Counted from the first letter of the stretch, positions 7,861-17,917 are shown. The stretch is DNA of 64,000 nucleotides from Novosphingobium sp. (GCA_020446505.1 JAGREN010000025.1:20993-84992), one strand, 5' to 3'. Made by a program: numbers and translations. Notes: generated by a model from the sequence alone, not told the origin.

Positions 7861-10800
7861 CTACAAGTTGAGCAGAGCAGGATCGCCCCCTTGTGCTGCG
7901 ATGTTGTCCGTCACCGTCCGTTCCGTTGCATAGCGAAGCAGACTGTGCGGTCCGCCTGCCTTCGGTCCGGTTCCGGAAAGGCCGTGGCCGCCGAATGGCT
8001 GTACGCCAACCACTGCGCCGGTCATCGCCCGGTTGATATAGACGTTGCCTGCCGGCACGGCTGCCATGACCTGCCTTGCGAAGGCCACAATGCGGCTGTG
8101 TATGCCTAGCGTCAGTGCATAGCCGCGTCCGGCGAGTTTGCGCATCACTTCCGGCAGTTCGTCCGGACCATAGCGGTAGACGTGCAGGATCGGTCCGAAC
8201 ACTTCGCTTTCAAGGAAATCCGGCTCGGGAATCTCGGCCAGCACGGGCGCGAAGAAGCTGGAGTCGGCTGGCGCATCCTCACGATTGCCCTCGAAAATGA
8301 TCCTGGCATCGCGACGCAGCCGTTCGCGATGAGCTTCAAGCGTCGCCATGGCTTGTGCGTCAATGACCGGACCGATGTCGGTCGCGGGATCGGCGGGATT
8401 GCCCAACCTGCGCGTGCGCAGCGCTCCGATCAGGGCCTCGATCAATTCATCCGCGCGTGCTGTCGGCAGATAAAGCAACCGCAGCGCAGAACATCGCTGA
8501 CCTGCCGACCCGAAGGCCGAAAGTATGACATCGTCGGTCAACTGCTCGCGCAGAGCCGTGGTGTCGACGAACATCGCGTTGAGCCCGCCGGTTTCGGCAA
8601 TGAGGGGAACGATCGGACCGGGTCGCCTCGCCAGTGCCTGATTGATCGCGTTCCCCGTGTCGGTGCCGCCGGTAAAGGCCACGCCATCAATCTGCGGGTG
8701 TTCGACGAGCCGGGCGCCGATGGTGGAGCCATCGCCGGGAAGCAGGGAAAGCGCCCCCGATGGCAGGCCAGCGCCAAGAAACAGGCGCACGGCTTCGGCT
8801 GCGATCAGGGGAGTTTGTTCCGCAGGCTTTGCAAGCACGCAATTGCCTGCCGCCAGCGCCGCCGCGATCTGGCCGGTGAAGATTGCCAGCGGAAAATTCC
8901 AGGGCGAAATGCAGGCGAACAGGCCTAGGCCGTGAAGCGACAGGCAATTGGTTTCGCCGACCGGCCCGTCCAGCGTCTCCGCATCGGTGAATTGCCGCTC
9001 GGCCAGCATCGCGTAGTATCGGCAGAAATCGGCGGCTTCGCGAACCTCCGCGACCCCGTCGTTCAGCGTCTTGCCACCCTCGAGGGCCAGCAGCGCAACC
9101 AGCCGGTCCATGTTCGCTTCGAGGGCATCGGCCATGGCGCGCAGTATCTCCGAGCGCCCCGTGCCGCCTGCGGCATCCCAACCAGGCTGGGCTGCGCGGG
9201 CCGCTGCAATTGCGGCGTCCACGTCTTCAGGCGAGGCGTCGCGGACCTTGCCGACGACGATCGAAGGATCGGCAGGAGCGCGAACATCGCGCTCGCCGCG
9301 TCCGACCAGCCGGCCACCGAACACAGGTCCGCCTTCGATGTCGCCACCACGAACCATGGCCAGCGCCGATGCCGCCTGCTCCCGGTGCGCCCGCATCGAA
9401 TAGTCGCGACCGAGAGAGTTCAGCCGACTGGTCCCGTAGAGGTTTCGCGGCAGTGGAATGCGAGGGTGCGGCCAGGGGCTGGCGGCAACCTTGGCAACGG
9501 GATCGCCAGTCACGACCTCGGCAGGAACGTCGGCATCGAGAAAGGCATGGACGAAGCTGTTGTTCGCCCCGTTTTCGAGCAGGCGGCGGACGAGATAAGG
9601 CAGCAGCTCCTGGTATTCACCGACCGGCGCATAGACACGCACCGGGGTGCCATGAGCTTTCGCATCGAGCGCATGGTAGAGCGCTTCGCCCATTCCATAG
9701 AGGCGCTGAAATTCGATTTGCACGCCATGTTCCGCAGCGATCCTTCCCACGGCTGTGACGGTATGCGCGTTGTGCGAGGCAAACTGCGCAAACAATCCGG
9801 GCGAGGCTTCGATAAGCCGCTGCGCGCAGACGAGATAGGAGAGGTCGGTCGCGTCCTTGGTGGTAAAGACGGTGTAGCCTTCCATGCCTGCGGTCTGGCA
9901 TCGCTTGATTTCGCTGTCCCAGTAGGCTCCCTTGACCAGACGCACACGGATCGGGGTGCCTCTGCGTTCAGCGAGCAGGGCCAGCGCCTCGATCGTTCCC
10001 ACCGCTCGCTTCTGGTAGGCTTGAACGACAATGCCGAGACCGTCCCAGTCGGCGATGCCCGGCTCAAGCGCGAGCCTCTCGAACAGCTTCAGCGACAGCA
10101 CGAGCCGGTCCGCCTCTTCGGCATCGATCGACAGGTCGACATTCTTGCTCGCCGCCAGCTGGGCCAGCTCCAGAAGACGAGGATAAAGATCGGTCCAGAC
10201 CAGATCCTCCTGGACGGCCTCGTAACGGGCACTGAGCGCAGAAAGCTTGATCGACATGCTCTGCCGCCCGCTGGCGAGCGGCTCGGCCTCACCGACCGCG
10301 TCAATGGCTTTGCGGTATAGATCGAAGTATCGCTCGACATCCGCTTGCGTGCGTGCGCCTTCGCCAAGCATGTCGAACGATGCCAGCATGGACCGGCTTT
10401 TTGCCGTCCGGACAGCTGCCTTGATGGTGGGAGCGATGACGAACTGGCGGCCCATCAGTTGCACGGCCGTTTCCACTGCCTTGCGCATGATCGGCATGCC
10501 CAGTCGGTGCGCCAGATCCATGGCGTTTCGGCGGAATGCGTCGCTGGCGGAGCTTCCTCCTGCGGCAATGCGGCCAGACAGGTAGAGCGCCACGCTGGCC
10601 GAATTGACGAACAGGCTGTCCGAATGGCCGAAGTGCTTCTCCCAGTCCGCGTCGGCTATGCGTCCGGCGATCAGGGCATCGCGCGTTCGCGCATCAGGGG
10701 TTCGAAGCAGGGCTTCGGCGATGCACATGATCGCAATGCCTTCTTCGCTGGCCAGCGAAAATTCGCGAAGAAATCCGTCGAGCGCGCTGCCGCCGCCGGC

Positions 10801-10974
10801 TTCGCGCCGCGCACGCGAAACGAGCGCCGCAGCATCGCCGGATACCGAGGCCCGCCAGGATGCCGGATATTCGAATGCCTCAAGCAGACGAACGATCACA
10901 TTATGCTCGTCCGCGTACTTTTCCCTGTCGAGGAGGTGCCAGTGCTCTCCTGCTGTTGTCTTGGGGCTTGCCAT
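7861..10974 (-). CDS. putA: Bifunctional proline dehydrogenase / L-glutamate gamma-semialdehyde dehydrogenase
   Basis: A 1037-residue PutA that oxidises proline to glutamate. The ATG at 10974 is chosen because GGGAGGT precedes it at good spacing; an upstream in-frame ATG lacks this. The PRODH barrel occupies roughly residues 150-450, with the flavin/proline signature R-L-V-K-G-A-Y-W-D-S-E-I-K-R. The aldehyde dehydrogenase domain occupies roughly residues 530-1000, with E-T-G-G-L-N and the catalytic cysteine in G-Q-R-C-S-A-L-R. There is no N-terminal ribbon-helix-helix domain, so it is not a DNA-binding trifunctional PutA, and it lacks the extra C-terminal domain of the longest type. A separate proline regulator is expected but is not adjacent. 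Confidence 0.95.
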   Translation of the reverse strand: MASPKTTAGEHWHLLDREKYADEHNVIVRLLEAFEYPASWRASVSGDAAALVSRARREAGGGSALDGFLREFSLASEEGIAIMCIAEALLRTPDARTRDALIAGRIADADWEKHFGHSDSLFVNSASVALYLSGRIAAGGSSASDAFRRNAMDLAHRLGMPIMRKAVETAVQLMGRQFVIAPTIKAAVRTAKSRSMLASFDMLGEGARTQADVERYFDLYRKAIDAVGEAEPLASGRQSMSIKLSALSARYEAVQEDLVWTDLYPRLLELAQLAASKNVDLSIDAEEADRLVLSLKLFERLALEPGIADWDGLGIVVQAYQKRAVGTIEALALLAERRGTPIRVRLVKGAYWDSEIKRCQTAGMEGYTVFTTKDATDLSYLVCAQRLIEASPGLFAQFASHNAHTVTAVGRIAAEHGVQIEFQRLYGMGEALYHALDAKAHGTPVRVYAPVGEYQELLPYLVRRLLENGANNSFVHAFLDADVPAEVVTGDPVAKVAASPWPHPRIPLPRNLYGTSRLNSLGRDYSMRAHREQAASALAMVRGGDIEGGPVFGGRLVGRGERDVRAPADPSIVVGKVRDASPEDVDAAIAAARAAQPGWDAAGGTGRSEILRAMADALEANMDRLVALLALEGGKTLNDGVAEVREAADFCRYYAMLAERQFTDAETLDGPVGETNCLSLHGLGLFACISPWNFPLAIFTGQIAAALAAGNCVLAKPAEQTPLIAAEAVRLFLGAGLPSGALSLLPGDGSTIGARLVEHPQIDGVAFTGGTDTGNAINQALARRPGPIVPLIAETGGLNAMFVDTTALREQLTDDVILSAFGSAGQRCSALRLLYLPTARADELIEALIGALRTRRLGNPADPATDIGPVIDAQAMATLEAHRERLRRDARIIFEGNREDAPADSSFFAPVLAEIPEPDFLESEVFGPILHVYRYGPDELPEVMRKLAGRGYALTLGIHSRIVAFARQVMAAVPAGNVYINRAMTGAVVGVQPFGGHGLSGTGPKAGGPHSLLRYATERTVTDNIAAQGGDPALLNL

Positions 10975-11191
10975 GTGGACCTCCCGGATGATCGTTTCCA
11001 ATCTGTGTCGGTCGAGAGCGCAGTGCAACATAGCTTGCCGCGTTTGGCCTGTCCGGCCTTATGAATGACCCGAGATTTGCATTTGGAGCGACATGGAGGG
11101 ACGCTAACGATTTCATCGGTCTGAATCTGGGCAAGAGCCACGCCTGCCTGAAGGTCAAATCCAGAAACGCCACTGGTCCTGCATACGGCGC

Positions 11192-12505
11192 TCAGGTCGG
11201 CGCTGCCGCTTCCTGCTCTGCCTTCCACAGCATCCTGCCGAGCCACGCCGCGCCAAGGCAGGACAGGGCGACCACGACCAGTTGCTCGATGATCGGAATG
11301 CCGACCGCGCTCATGCCAGCGGCGATCAGCGAGCCGATCACCATCGCGCCGGAATTGACGATATTGTTGGCGGCTACCGTGCGGGCCGTCTGCGACTTGT
11401 CGACGAAGGTGGTCAGGAAGGCATAGAGCGGCACGACGAACATGCCGCCGGTAACCGCGATCATCAGCAAGGTGCCGAGGAGCGCGATGGCGAGCGGATG
11501 GCTCACGAAAGTCGCAACGTCCATCAGTTCGGGGCCGGTTTCCTGGCTCCACAGCCGGCAAACCATCTCGAACAGCAGCAGGAACACGCCCATGCCGATC
11601 ACCGCGGCCGGAGCGTAGCGCGCCGAAACCTGGCCCTTGAGCAGCGCGTTGATCGCCACCGAGCCGATTGCGACGCCCACCGAGAACATCACGAGGAACA
11701 GGCTCGCCACTTCCTTGCTGGCCGAGAGCACGTTCTTGGCAAGCGGCGGAAACTGGATGAACAGGACCGCGCCGATCGCCCAGAAGAAGCTGATCGCGAG
11801 GATCGCGATGAACACGCGCCGGTCCTCCATGGTGTGGCGCACGAGATTCCACGATGCGCGCACGACATGGAAATCGAGCGGTTCGGGTTTGGACATTGGC
11901 GGGGCCGGGGGGACGTACTGGCTGGAGAAATAGCCCAATACGGCAAAGACAATCACGCAGGCAGCCGCCCATTCCACGTCGATCCAGCCAGCCAGGATCG
12001 TGCCGGCAAGGATGGCGATATAGGTGCCCGCCTCGACCAGCCCGGTGCCGGAAAGCACCTGACCGCGTTCAAGGTGCTGGGGCAGGATCGCGTATTTGAT
12101 CGGGCCGAAGAAGGTCGAGTGGACGCCCATGGCGAACAGCGCCAGCATCATCAGCGGAATGGCCCCGGTCTGAACGGCTGCGCCTTGCCAGGCGAGGAAC
12201 AGCCCCGTGCCGCCGACCAGCATGATGCCGATCTCGCACATCTTCACCACGCGGATGATCTTCGCCTTGTCGCGCATGTCGGCAAGCTGCCCGGAGAGGG
12301 CGGACAGCAGGAAGAACGGCAGCACGAATACGCCCGAGGCAATGGCGCTGAACCGCGCTTCCGCCGCTTCGGAACTGTAGACCGAATAGACGACGAACAG
12401 CACCATCGCGTTCTTGAACAGGTTGTCATTGAACGCGCCGAGCAACTGGGTGACGAATAAGGGTAGGAAGCGCCGCGACTTGAGCAGTGCTGTCGATGTC
12501 GTCAT
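11192..12505 (-). CDS. MFS transporter, lysophospholipid transporter LplT-like
   Basis: A 437-residue major facilitator with about 12 membrane helices. The start R-R-F-L-P-L-F-V-T-Q-L-L-G-A-F-N-D-N-L-F-K-N-A and the segment H-S-T-F-F-G-P-I-K-Y-A-I-L-P are signatures of the LplT family, which flips lysophospholipids inward for re-acylation. In many proteobacteria this module is fused to, or next to, an acyltransferase/acyl-ACP synthetase (Aas). Here it is free-standing, divergent from pgsA (113 bases between start codons), which also fits a phospholipid role. Substrate assignment rests on family only. Confidence 0.85.
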   Translation of the reverse strand: MTTSTALLKSRRFLPLFVTQLLGAFNDNLFKNAMVLFVVYSVYSSEAAEARFSAIASGVFVLPFFLLSALSGQLADMRDKAKIIRVVKMCEIGIMLVGGTGLFLAWQGAAVQTGAIPLMMLALFAMGVHSTFFGPIKYAILPQHLERGQVLSGTGLVEAGTYIAILAGTILAGWIDVEWAAACVIVFAVLGYFSSQYVPPAPPMSKPEPLDFHVVRASWNLVRHTMEDRRVFIAILAISFFWAIGAVLFIQFPPLAKNVLSASKEVASLFLVMFSVGVAIGSVAINALLKGQVSARYAPAAVIGMGVFLLLFEMVCRLWSQETGPELMDVATFVSHPLAIALLGTLLMIAVTGGMFVVPLYAFLTTFVDKSQTARTVAANNIVNSGAMVIGSLIAAGMSAVGIPIIEQLVVVALSCLGAAWLGRMLWKAEQEAAAPT

Positions 12506-12618
12506 TCGTGGCCTTCCGGCTTTCCCCTCGGTCGCGCTGCCTTAGCGGCATTGTCCTGCGCGTAAAAGACGCTGGCACCTTTTTCCTCGGTCGCATCGCG
12601 GCTAAGGGACGAAGCGCA

Positions 12619-13212
12619 ATGCTGACGCTGCCCAACCTTCTGACCCTGTCGCGGATCGTGACCGTGCCGCTGCTGGCGTTTTTCCTGTGGTGGCCCGAAT
12701 GGCAGGTGGGTTACGGCATCGCCTTCGTGATCTACTGCCTGATGGGCGTGACCGACTATTTCGACGGCTATCTCGCGCGGGCGAGGGGCGCTGTCTCGAA
12801 GCTGGGCATCTTCCTCGATCCCATCGCCGACAAGATCATGGTCGCCGCTGTCATCCTCGTGCTGACCGCGCAGGGCGTGCTCGACGGCCCCTATGTCGGC
12901 GAGGCGCACGTCATCGCCGGGCTCATCATCCTCGTACGCGAGATTGCCGTTTCGGGCCTGCGCGAATTTCTCGGGCCGCTGCAGGTGTCGATGCCGGTCT
13001 CGAGGCTCGCGAAGTGGAAGACGGCCTGCCAGATGATCTCGCTCGGCGTGCTGATACTCGGCAAGGCGACGCCTTGGTGGAACGTCTCGCTCGGCGATCT
13101 GGTCATCAACCTTCCGCATACGGTCGGGCTCACGACACTGTGGGCCGCCGCGATGCTGACCCTGATTACCGGCTGGGACTACCTGCGCGTCGGCCTCAAG
13201 CACATGGATTGA
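12619..13212 (+). CDS. pgsA: CDP-diacylglycerol-glycerol-3-phosphate 3-phosphatidyltransferase
   Basis: Forms phosphatidylglycerol phosphate from CDP-diacylglycerol and glycerol 3-phosphate in the inner membrane. The complete CDP-alcohol phosphotransferase motif D-x2-D-G-x2-A-R-x8-G-x3-D-x3-D is visible (D-Y-F-D-G-Y-L-A-R ... G-I-F-L-D-P-I-A-D). The 197-residue length and the M-L-T-L-P-N-L-L-T-L-S-R start are typical. The ATG at 12619 has an AGGGACGA ribosome-binding sequence; the open frame extends 44 codons further upstream but that part is non-conserved and overlaps the start region of the divergent MFS gene. Confidence 0.95.
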   Translation: MLTLPNLLTLSRIVTVPLLAFFLWWPEWQVGYGIAFVIYCLMGVTDYFDGYLARARGAVSKLGIFLDPIADKIMVAAVILVLTAQGVLDGPYVGEAHVIAGLIILVREIAVSGLREFLGPLQVSMPVSRLAKWKTACQMISLGVLILGKATPWWNVSLGDLVINLPHTVGLTTLWAAAMLTLITGWDYLRVGLKHMD

Positions 13213-13222
13213 GCGGAAAGGT

Positions 13223-14734
13223 CTATCCGACGGTCAGAAGCGACGAATCGTTCACGAACAGCCTGAGCGAAGTGCCTGCAACCGGTTCCGCCATCGCACC
13301 ATGAATCACATAGTCGCCGGTCAGACTGCCGGTGGCGCTGGCCCGGATCGCATAGTCACCCGAGCGCCCCGCAGTAAACGTGAGCAACGCATCGAAGCCC
13401 AGACCGGAATCCTCGCCAGAGCCGGGCTGGAATTCGCTTATCGCCTTTCCGCGCGGATCGAGGATCTCCATAAGCGGATCGGCAAGACTGCCATCGATGC
13501 CGAGCGTGCTCATGCCGAGCATTTCGAAGGTCCACGTATCGCCCCTGCGAAGGCTCACGGTAAAGGTATCCACCTCGCCAGCCGTGTCGATCGAGCCAGC
13601 GAAGGAGAGATCGATTGCATCGCTCGCAAGCGGACGGCCTTCGATCCACTCCATCCCTTCCAGCGTCGCATGGATCAGCGAGCCGACCAGCGCGTGAACC
13701 TGTGCCGTAGGGTGAATGCGGTCGAAGAACACCGTGTCCTGATATTGCAGCAGGTTATCCTGCAGGTCCTGCAAGGCAATGCCGTGAAGATCCGCGAGAG
13801 TCGGCAGGATACGATCGAGAGCGCCTTGTTCGATGACATTGCCCTGATCGTCGAGGACATCGGCGAGCGGCACATAGGTCACCTCTGCGCCCAGCGCCCG
13901 CGCCGCAGGCACGACCTGCTCGCGGATCAGGTCATCGAGAATTTGCGAGTATTGCGTTGCTGTCCGCGCACGGTCGAGTTCACTGCCCGGTGTCGGGTCA
14001 AGCACGCCGTCGAAATCGGTGTCGTAGCGCGGGATCAGCCCGACATCGGGCAGGCCGGTAATCACAAAATGGCTTGCGCCTCGCGCGACCATTTCCCCGA
14101 TCTCGCCGAGGAGGGCATCTGCTGCTTTCTGGAGCCTGGTTGCAGCAGTAGCGGCGTCGGTCACAGCGCCAGTTGCCGGAGCAAGTTCGCGAACGTCGTT
14201 GCCGCCCATCGTAATCAGGAACAGCGCACCCGGATCGTATTTGCCATCTGCCGCATCGCGCATCGCGTCGGTCTGGTCGTAGAGATTGGGGATCGGGCCT
14301 CCACCCCTGATCTGCGCGCCGCCGTAACCCCAGTTGAGATTGTTGTCCTTGGGTTCGGGTTCGAACGGGGCGATGCGAATCCCGAAGGTCGGCTCCTCGT
14401 AGCCGTAAGGGAAGATGCTCTGGCTGGGCTTGCCGGTGTACTTGTTGGTGACGAGGTCGGCATAGGTATAGCAGTTGGTAAAACGGCCCTCGAAATAGCC
14501 TAGCTCTGCTGTCGGTGCGCCTTCGGGCAGATCCTGAAACGGCAGGCCGTCGTACCATTCGGCAAGGCCAAGCGCGTTTCCGGCATCGATCAGGCTGTCG
14601 CCCAGTGTGATGACGCCGCTGAACCGTGACGTGGCAGGAGGGGTGGGCGAAGGCTTGCCGCCGCCATTGCCGTTTCCGTTGCCCGGCGCTCCGTTCGATC
14701 CAGCACCTGTTATGCTAAGCCGAATGCCAGCCAT
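13223..14734 (-). CDS. SGNH/GDSL-family esterase with C-terminal PPC-like domain
   Basis: A 503-residue hydrolase. The nucleophile block V-I-T-L-G-D-S-L-I-D-A-G-N puts the catalytic serine at residue 47; block III is M-G-G-N-D, and the D-x-x-H block is D-R-I-H-P-T. The first 36 residues are a Gly/Asn/Pro-rich linker without a Sec signal peptide. The last 120 or so residues (I-D-T-A-G-E-V-D-T-F-T-V-S-L, then G-D-Y-A-I-R-A) resemble the PPC beta-sandwich found on secreted bacterial hydrolases. The absence of a signal peptide together with a short C-terminal tail suggests type I secretion, which is an inference. It converges on pgsA with a 10-bp gap. Confidence 0.85.
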   Translation of the reverse strand: MAGIRLSITGAGSNGAPGNGNGNGGGKPSPTPPATSRFSGVITLGDSLIDAGNALGLAEWYDGLPFQDLPEGAPTAELGYFEGRFTNCYTYADLVTNKYTGKPSQSIFPYGYEEPTFGIRIAPFEPEPKDNNLNWGYGGAQIRGGGPIPNLYDQTDAMRDAADGKYDPGALFLITMGGNDVRELAPATGAVTDAATAATRLQKAADALLGEIGEMVARGASHFVITGLPDVGLIPRYDTDFDGVLDPTPGSELDRARTATQYSQILDDLIREQVVPAARALGAEVTYVPLADVLDDQGNVIEQGALDRILPTLADLHGIALQDLQDNLLQYQDTVFFDRIHPTAQVHALVGSLIHATLEGMEWIEGRPLASDAIDLSFAGSIDTAGEVDTFTVSLRRGDTWTFEMLGMSTLGIDGSLADPLMEILDPRGKAISEFQPGSGEDSGLGFDALLTFTAGRSGDYAIRASATGSLTGDYVIHGAMAEPVAGTSLRLFVNDSSLLTVG

Positions 14735-14888
14735 GTCTTCGTGCCTCGCTCAAAAGCCAAGCCCGCTTCGCGTTTCCCCTGCCACTCAGATTGCCAGCTT
14801 GCATGGCCGGATTCAACCGGTCACATGGCCAGAAAATGCCGGGAATCAGCGATTTTTCCGTTCATAATTGCACACATGGGGCGCCATG

Positions 14889-15740
14889 CTAACGCTGCCG
14901 GAAATAGCCGAACGGCTCGTCTGCATATTCCAGCATCTTCGTCAGGCGCTCGTCACGCTGTGGCGGTTCGCTGAATTCCGGGCCCCAGCGGGTGCCGTAT
15001 TCGTAGGTGTGGACCACTTCGCCGGAAAAGCCGCCCGGGAGGCGCTGAGCGGCCAGGTGGACCATCGGCGAACCCCAGTAATCGATGTCGGGCTGGCGTC
15101 CGTCGCGCATGTAGAATTCGGCGTGACCGGGACTGATCGCGTTCACAGCGACTCCCTGCTTGGCGAATTCGACGCCGCAATAGGTCGTCAGGCGCTCGAG
15201 GGCGGCCTTGGTCACGGCGTAGGTCGGGAAGCCGTGCGCCTTCGCGCCTTGCTTCGAGGGTCGCGCACCGAGCGTCGTCAGGTTGATGATCGCGCCGCCC
15301 CCATCTTGCGTGAGGTAGGGCATGGCAGCTCCCATGAAGTGATAATTCCCCAGCACGTTGACGCGAAATGCGCCTTCCCATTCCTCGTCGCTGATGCCGA
15401 GGGCTGGCAGCTTCGCCGTCACGCCCCAGACCGCATTGTTCACGAGCGCGTCGAGCCGGCCATACCGTTCGATGCAGGTCGCTACGGCCGCCTCGATGCT
15501 GGCCTTGTCCATCATGTCGACCTTGCAGGCCGAAATCTCGACACCTTCGGCCTTGGCAGTCGCCACCAGTTCGGCGAGCGAGCCGATCTCGTTCGGATCG
15601 CCTTCCACCGTGCGCGCCGTCGCCAGCACCTTCGCGCCAGCTTTCGCCAGCGCCAGCGCATAGATGCGACCGATCCCGCGGCTCGCGCCCGATACGATTG
15701 CTGCGGTTCCGCTAAGGTCGTTGGGCGGCTGGTATGTCAT
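14889..15740 (-). CDS. SDR family oxidoreductase
   Basis: A 283-residue short-chain dehydrogenase/reductase. The NAD(P)-binding motif is S-G-A-S-R-G-I-G, there is an N-N-A-V segment, and the catalytic Y-A-V-T-K is present; the usual preceding serine appears to be replaced by threonine (N-L-T-T-L-G). A GGAGAGAGGACA ribosome-binding sequence precedes the ATG. It lies 30 bases downstream of oxyR on the same strand and may be in the same transcript. The substrate is unknown; the protein resembles SDRs of sphingomonad catabolic clusters. Confidence 0.85.
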   Translation of the reverse strand: MTYQPPNDLSGTAAIVSGASRGIGRIYALALAKAGAKVLATARTVEGDPNEIGSLAELVATAKAEGVEISACKVDMMDKASIEAAVATCIERYGRLDALVNNAVWGVTAKLPALGISDEEWEGAFRVNVLGNYHFMGAAMPYLTQDGGGAIINLTTLGARPSKQGAKAHGFPTYAVTKAALERLTTYCGVEFAKQGVAVNAISPGHAEFYMRDGRQPDIDYWGSPMVHLAAQRLPGGFSGEVVHTYEYGTRWGPEFSEPPQRDERLTKMLEYADEPFGYFRQR

Positions 15741-15770
15741 GATGCGATTGTCCTCTCTCCAACGCCCCGG

Positions 15771-16667
15771 TCAGCCGGTGCGCAATTCCTCTGCCAGCAG
15801 GCGGAATTCGTCTCCGCGCGGGCTGTTCTTGCGCCAGACCAGCGCAATTTCGCGGTTGGCGTCGTTCGACTTGAGTGGGCGGGCGACGACATTGGTGCCG
15901 TTCAGGATGCCCGCATCGAGCGCCATTTCGGGCAGCATGGTCAGGCCCAGCCCATTATCGACCATCTGCACCAGCGTGTGCAGGCTGGTGCCGATCATGG
16001 TCGCGCTGGCGCGCAGTTCCGGGCGATTGCAGGCAGCGAGCGCATGGTCCTTGAGGCAGTGGCCGTCCTCAAGCAGCAGCAGCCGGTTCTCGTCGATGAT
16101 TGCAGGCGAGACTTCGGCTGGCGGATCGCGCGGATCGTCCTTGGGGAAGGCGACGAAGAAGGCGTCGAGTTCGATCGTTTCCTTTTCGATCTCGCCAGTG
16201 GGGTAGGGCAGGGCGAGCAGCACGCAGTCCGCGCGGCCATGGTGGAGCGATTCCATTGCCTGCGCGCTCGTCTCTTCGCGCAGGAACAGCTTGAGGTTGG
16301 GGCGCTCGCGTCTCAGGCGCGGCAGCATGCGTGGCAACAGGAAAGGGGCGATCGTGGGAATCACGCTCATTCGCATCTCGCCTGATAGTGGCTGGCCCGC
16401 TGACTGCACGAGGTCGGACAATTCCTCGGTTTCGCGCAAGATGCGGTGCGCGCGTTCGACTACGGCATTGCCGAGCGGCGTGAAGCGCACGGCGCGCTTG
16501 GTGCGCTCTACCAGAACGACGCCAAGCAAGGCTTCGAGATCGCGCAGGCCCGCCGAAAGTGTCGACTGGGAAACGTAGCAGGCTTCTGCGGCGCGACCGA
16601 AGTGGCCGTGTTCGTGCAGCGAGACGAGATACTGCAACTGCTTCAGGGTCGGCTGGTAGACGGTCAC
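15771..16667 (-). CDS. oxyR: Hydrogen peroxide-inducible transcriptional activator OxyR
   Basis: A 298-residue LysR-type regulator with an N-terminal winged helix (L-K-Q-L-Q-Y-L-V-S-L-H-E-H-G-H-F-G-R-A-A-E-A). The diagnostic feature is the peroxide-sensing pair in L-E-D-G-H-C-L-K-D-H-A-L-A-A-C: Cys204 and Cys213, nine residues apart exactly like Cys199/Cys208 of E. coli OxyR. On oxidation they form a disulfide that switches the activator. The start codon is GTG. It lies 19 bases behind rnd on the same strand, so the two are probably co-transcribed. No catalase or ahpC is adjacent. Confidence 0.93.
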   Translation of the reverse strand: MTVYQPTLKQLQYLVSLHEHGHFGRAAEACYVSQSTLSAGLRDLEALLGVVLVERTKRAVRFTPLGNAVVERAHRILRETEELSDLVQSAGQPLSGEMRMSVIPTIAPFLLPRMLPRLRRERPNLKLFLREETSAQAMESLHHGRADCVLLALPYPTGEIEKETIELDAFFVAFPKDDPRDPPAEVSPAIIDENRLLLLEDGHCLKDHALAACNRPELRASATMIGTSLHTLVQMVDNGLGLTMLPEMALDAGILNGTNVVARPLKSNDANREIALVWRKNSPRGDEFRLLAEELRTG

Positions 16668-16686
16668 TGCCTTGCGGTCCGGCGGC

Positions 16687-17883
16687 TCATGAATTGCCGG
16701 TTATGGCATTCGCCATGTCGTCGACGTGAGTCATCCGAAGTTTGCCGCCGACGACGCCGAAAGCGAGGTTGCCTTCGACCAGTTCCAGCGCGTCCCGCCC
16801 GAACTGGTCGAAGCGCCAGCCTTCCAGCATCGGCAAGCCCTTGCGCACGCCTGCCGCAAGCTGCTCCAGTTCATCGCTGCGCGCCAGCAACCGCGCCGCA
16901 ACGTCGATTTCGCGCGCGCGGATCTTGAGCAGCAGCTTGAGCAGGTCGGCAACCAGCGCGCCTTCCTTGCCGAGCGGTGCGCCGCGTGCGGTGCGGGCCG
17001 GCAGTTCATCGTCGGACAGCGGTTTGGCGTTTGCCAGTGTTTCCATCAGCCGCTTGCCGATCTCGTTGTCTTTCCAGCCTTGCGAGAGACCGCGCACCTT
17101 AGCGAGGTCGGCCTGGTGCTTGGGCGGATGGCTGGCGATATCGGCCAGAGTCTCGTCGCGCACGATGCGGCCGCGCGGGATGTTCTTGTCCTGCGCCTCC
17201 ATTTCGCGCCAGTGCGCCAGTGCCTTGAGCCGCCCCAGCATGGCCGGATTGCGGCCCGCCGCCTTGATCCGCAGCCATGCGGAAGAGGGATCGTTGCGGT
17301 AATTATCCGGATCGGCTAGCTTTTCCATCTCGGCATCGAGCCATTCGCCGCGTCCGGTCTTGACCAGTTTCTTGAGGATGCGCGGGAAGATGTCGGCAAG
17401 ATAGGTGACGTCGCCGATGGCATATTCGATCTGCCGCTCGGTCAGCGGTCTGCGCGACCAGTCGGTAAACCGGGCGCCCTTGTCGATGGTCTTGCCCAGC
17501 CACGATTCGACCAGATTGGAATAGCCGATCTGTTCGGACTGGCTGATCGCCATCATCGCGATCTGCGTATCGAAGATCGGATGCGGGGTGCGTCCTGTCG
17601 CGTTGAACACGATTTCCACGTCCTGCCCGCCTGCGTGGAAGACCTTGAGCACGTCTTCGTTGTTGGTCAGGAGTTCGAGCAGCGGGGTCAGGTCGATCCC
17701 GTCAGCAAGCGGATCGATCGCCGCTGCCTCGTTCCCGTCGGCGACCTGCACCAGGCACAGTTCGGGCCAGTAGGTGTTTTCGCGCATGAATTCTGTATCC
17801 ACGGCGACGAACTCGGCGCGGGACAGGCGCTCGCACAATGCGGCAAGTTCGTCGCTGGAGGTAATCAGCGGGTGAATCTTCAT
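16687..17883 (-). CDS. rnd: Ribonuclease D
   Basis: A 398-residue 3'-5' exoribonuclease that trims tRNA and other small RNA 3' ends. The DEDD exonuclease motif I is visible as V-D-T-E-F (Asp29, Glu31), with motif II around K-V-F-H-A-G-G-Q-D-V-E and motif III Y-A-I-G-D-V-T-Y-L (Y-x3-D type). A first HRDC domain lies around residues 215-300, and the C-terminal part is consistent with a second. Placement next to aspS (beyond one acidic gene) and oxyR is common in sphingomonads. Confidence 0.94.
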   Translation of the reverse strand: MKIHPLITSSDELAALCERLSRAEFVAVDTEFMRENTYWPELCLVQVADGNEAAAIDPLADGIDLTPLLELLTNNEDVLKVFHAGGQDVEIVFNATGRTPHPIFDTQIAMMAISQSEQIGYSNLVESWLGKTIDKGARFTDWSRRPLTERQIEYAIGDVTYLADIFPRILKKLVKTGRGEWLDAEMEKLADPDNYRNDPSSAWLRIKAAGRNPAMLGRLKALAHWREMEAQDKNIPRGRIVRDETLADIASHPPKHQADLAKVRGLSQGWKDNEIGKRLMETLANAKPLSDDELPARTARGAPLGKEGALVADLLKLLLKIRAREIDVAARLLARSDELEQLAAGVRKGLPMLEGWRFDQFGRDALELVEGNLAFGVVGGKLRMTHVDDMANAITGNS

Positions 17884-17917
17884 AAGAGAGGCGCGTTACG
17901 CCTAACCCGCGATGACT

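Noticed and set aside
14868-16385. A 505-codon open frame antisense to the SDR and oxyR
   Set aside because: Both minus-strand genes are intact with catalytic and redox motifs; the plus-strand frame has no motif or ribosome-binding site.
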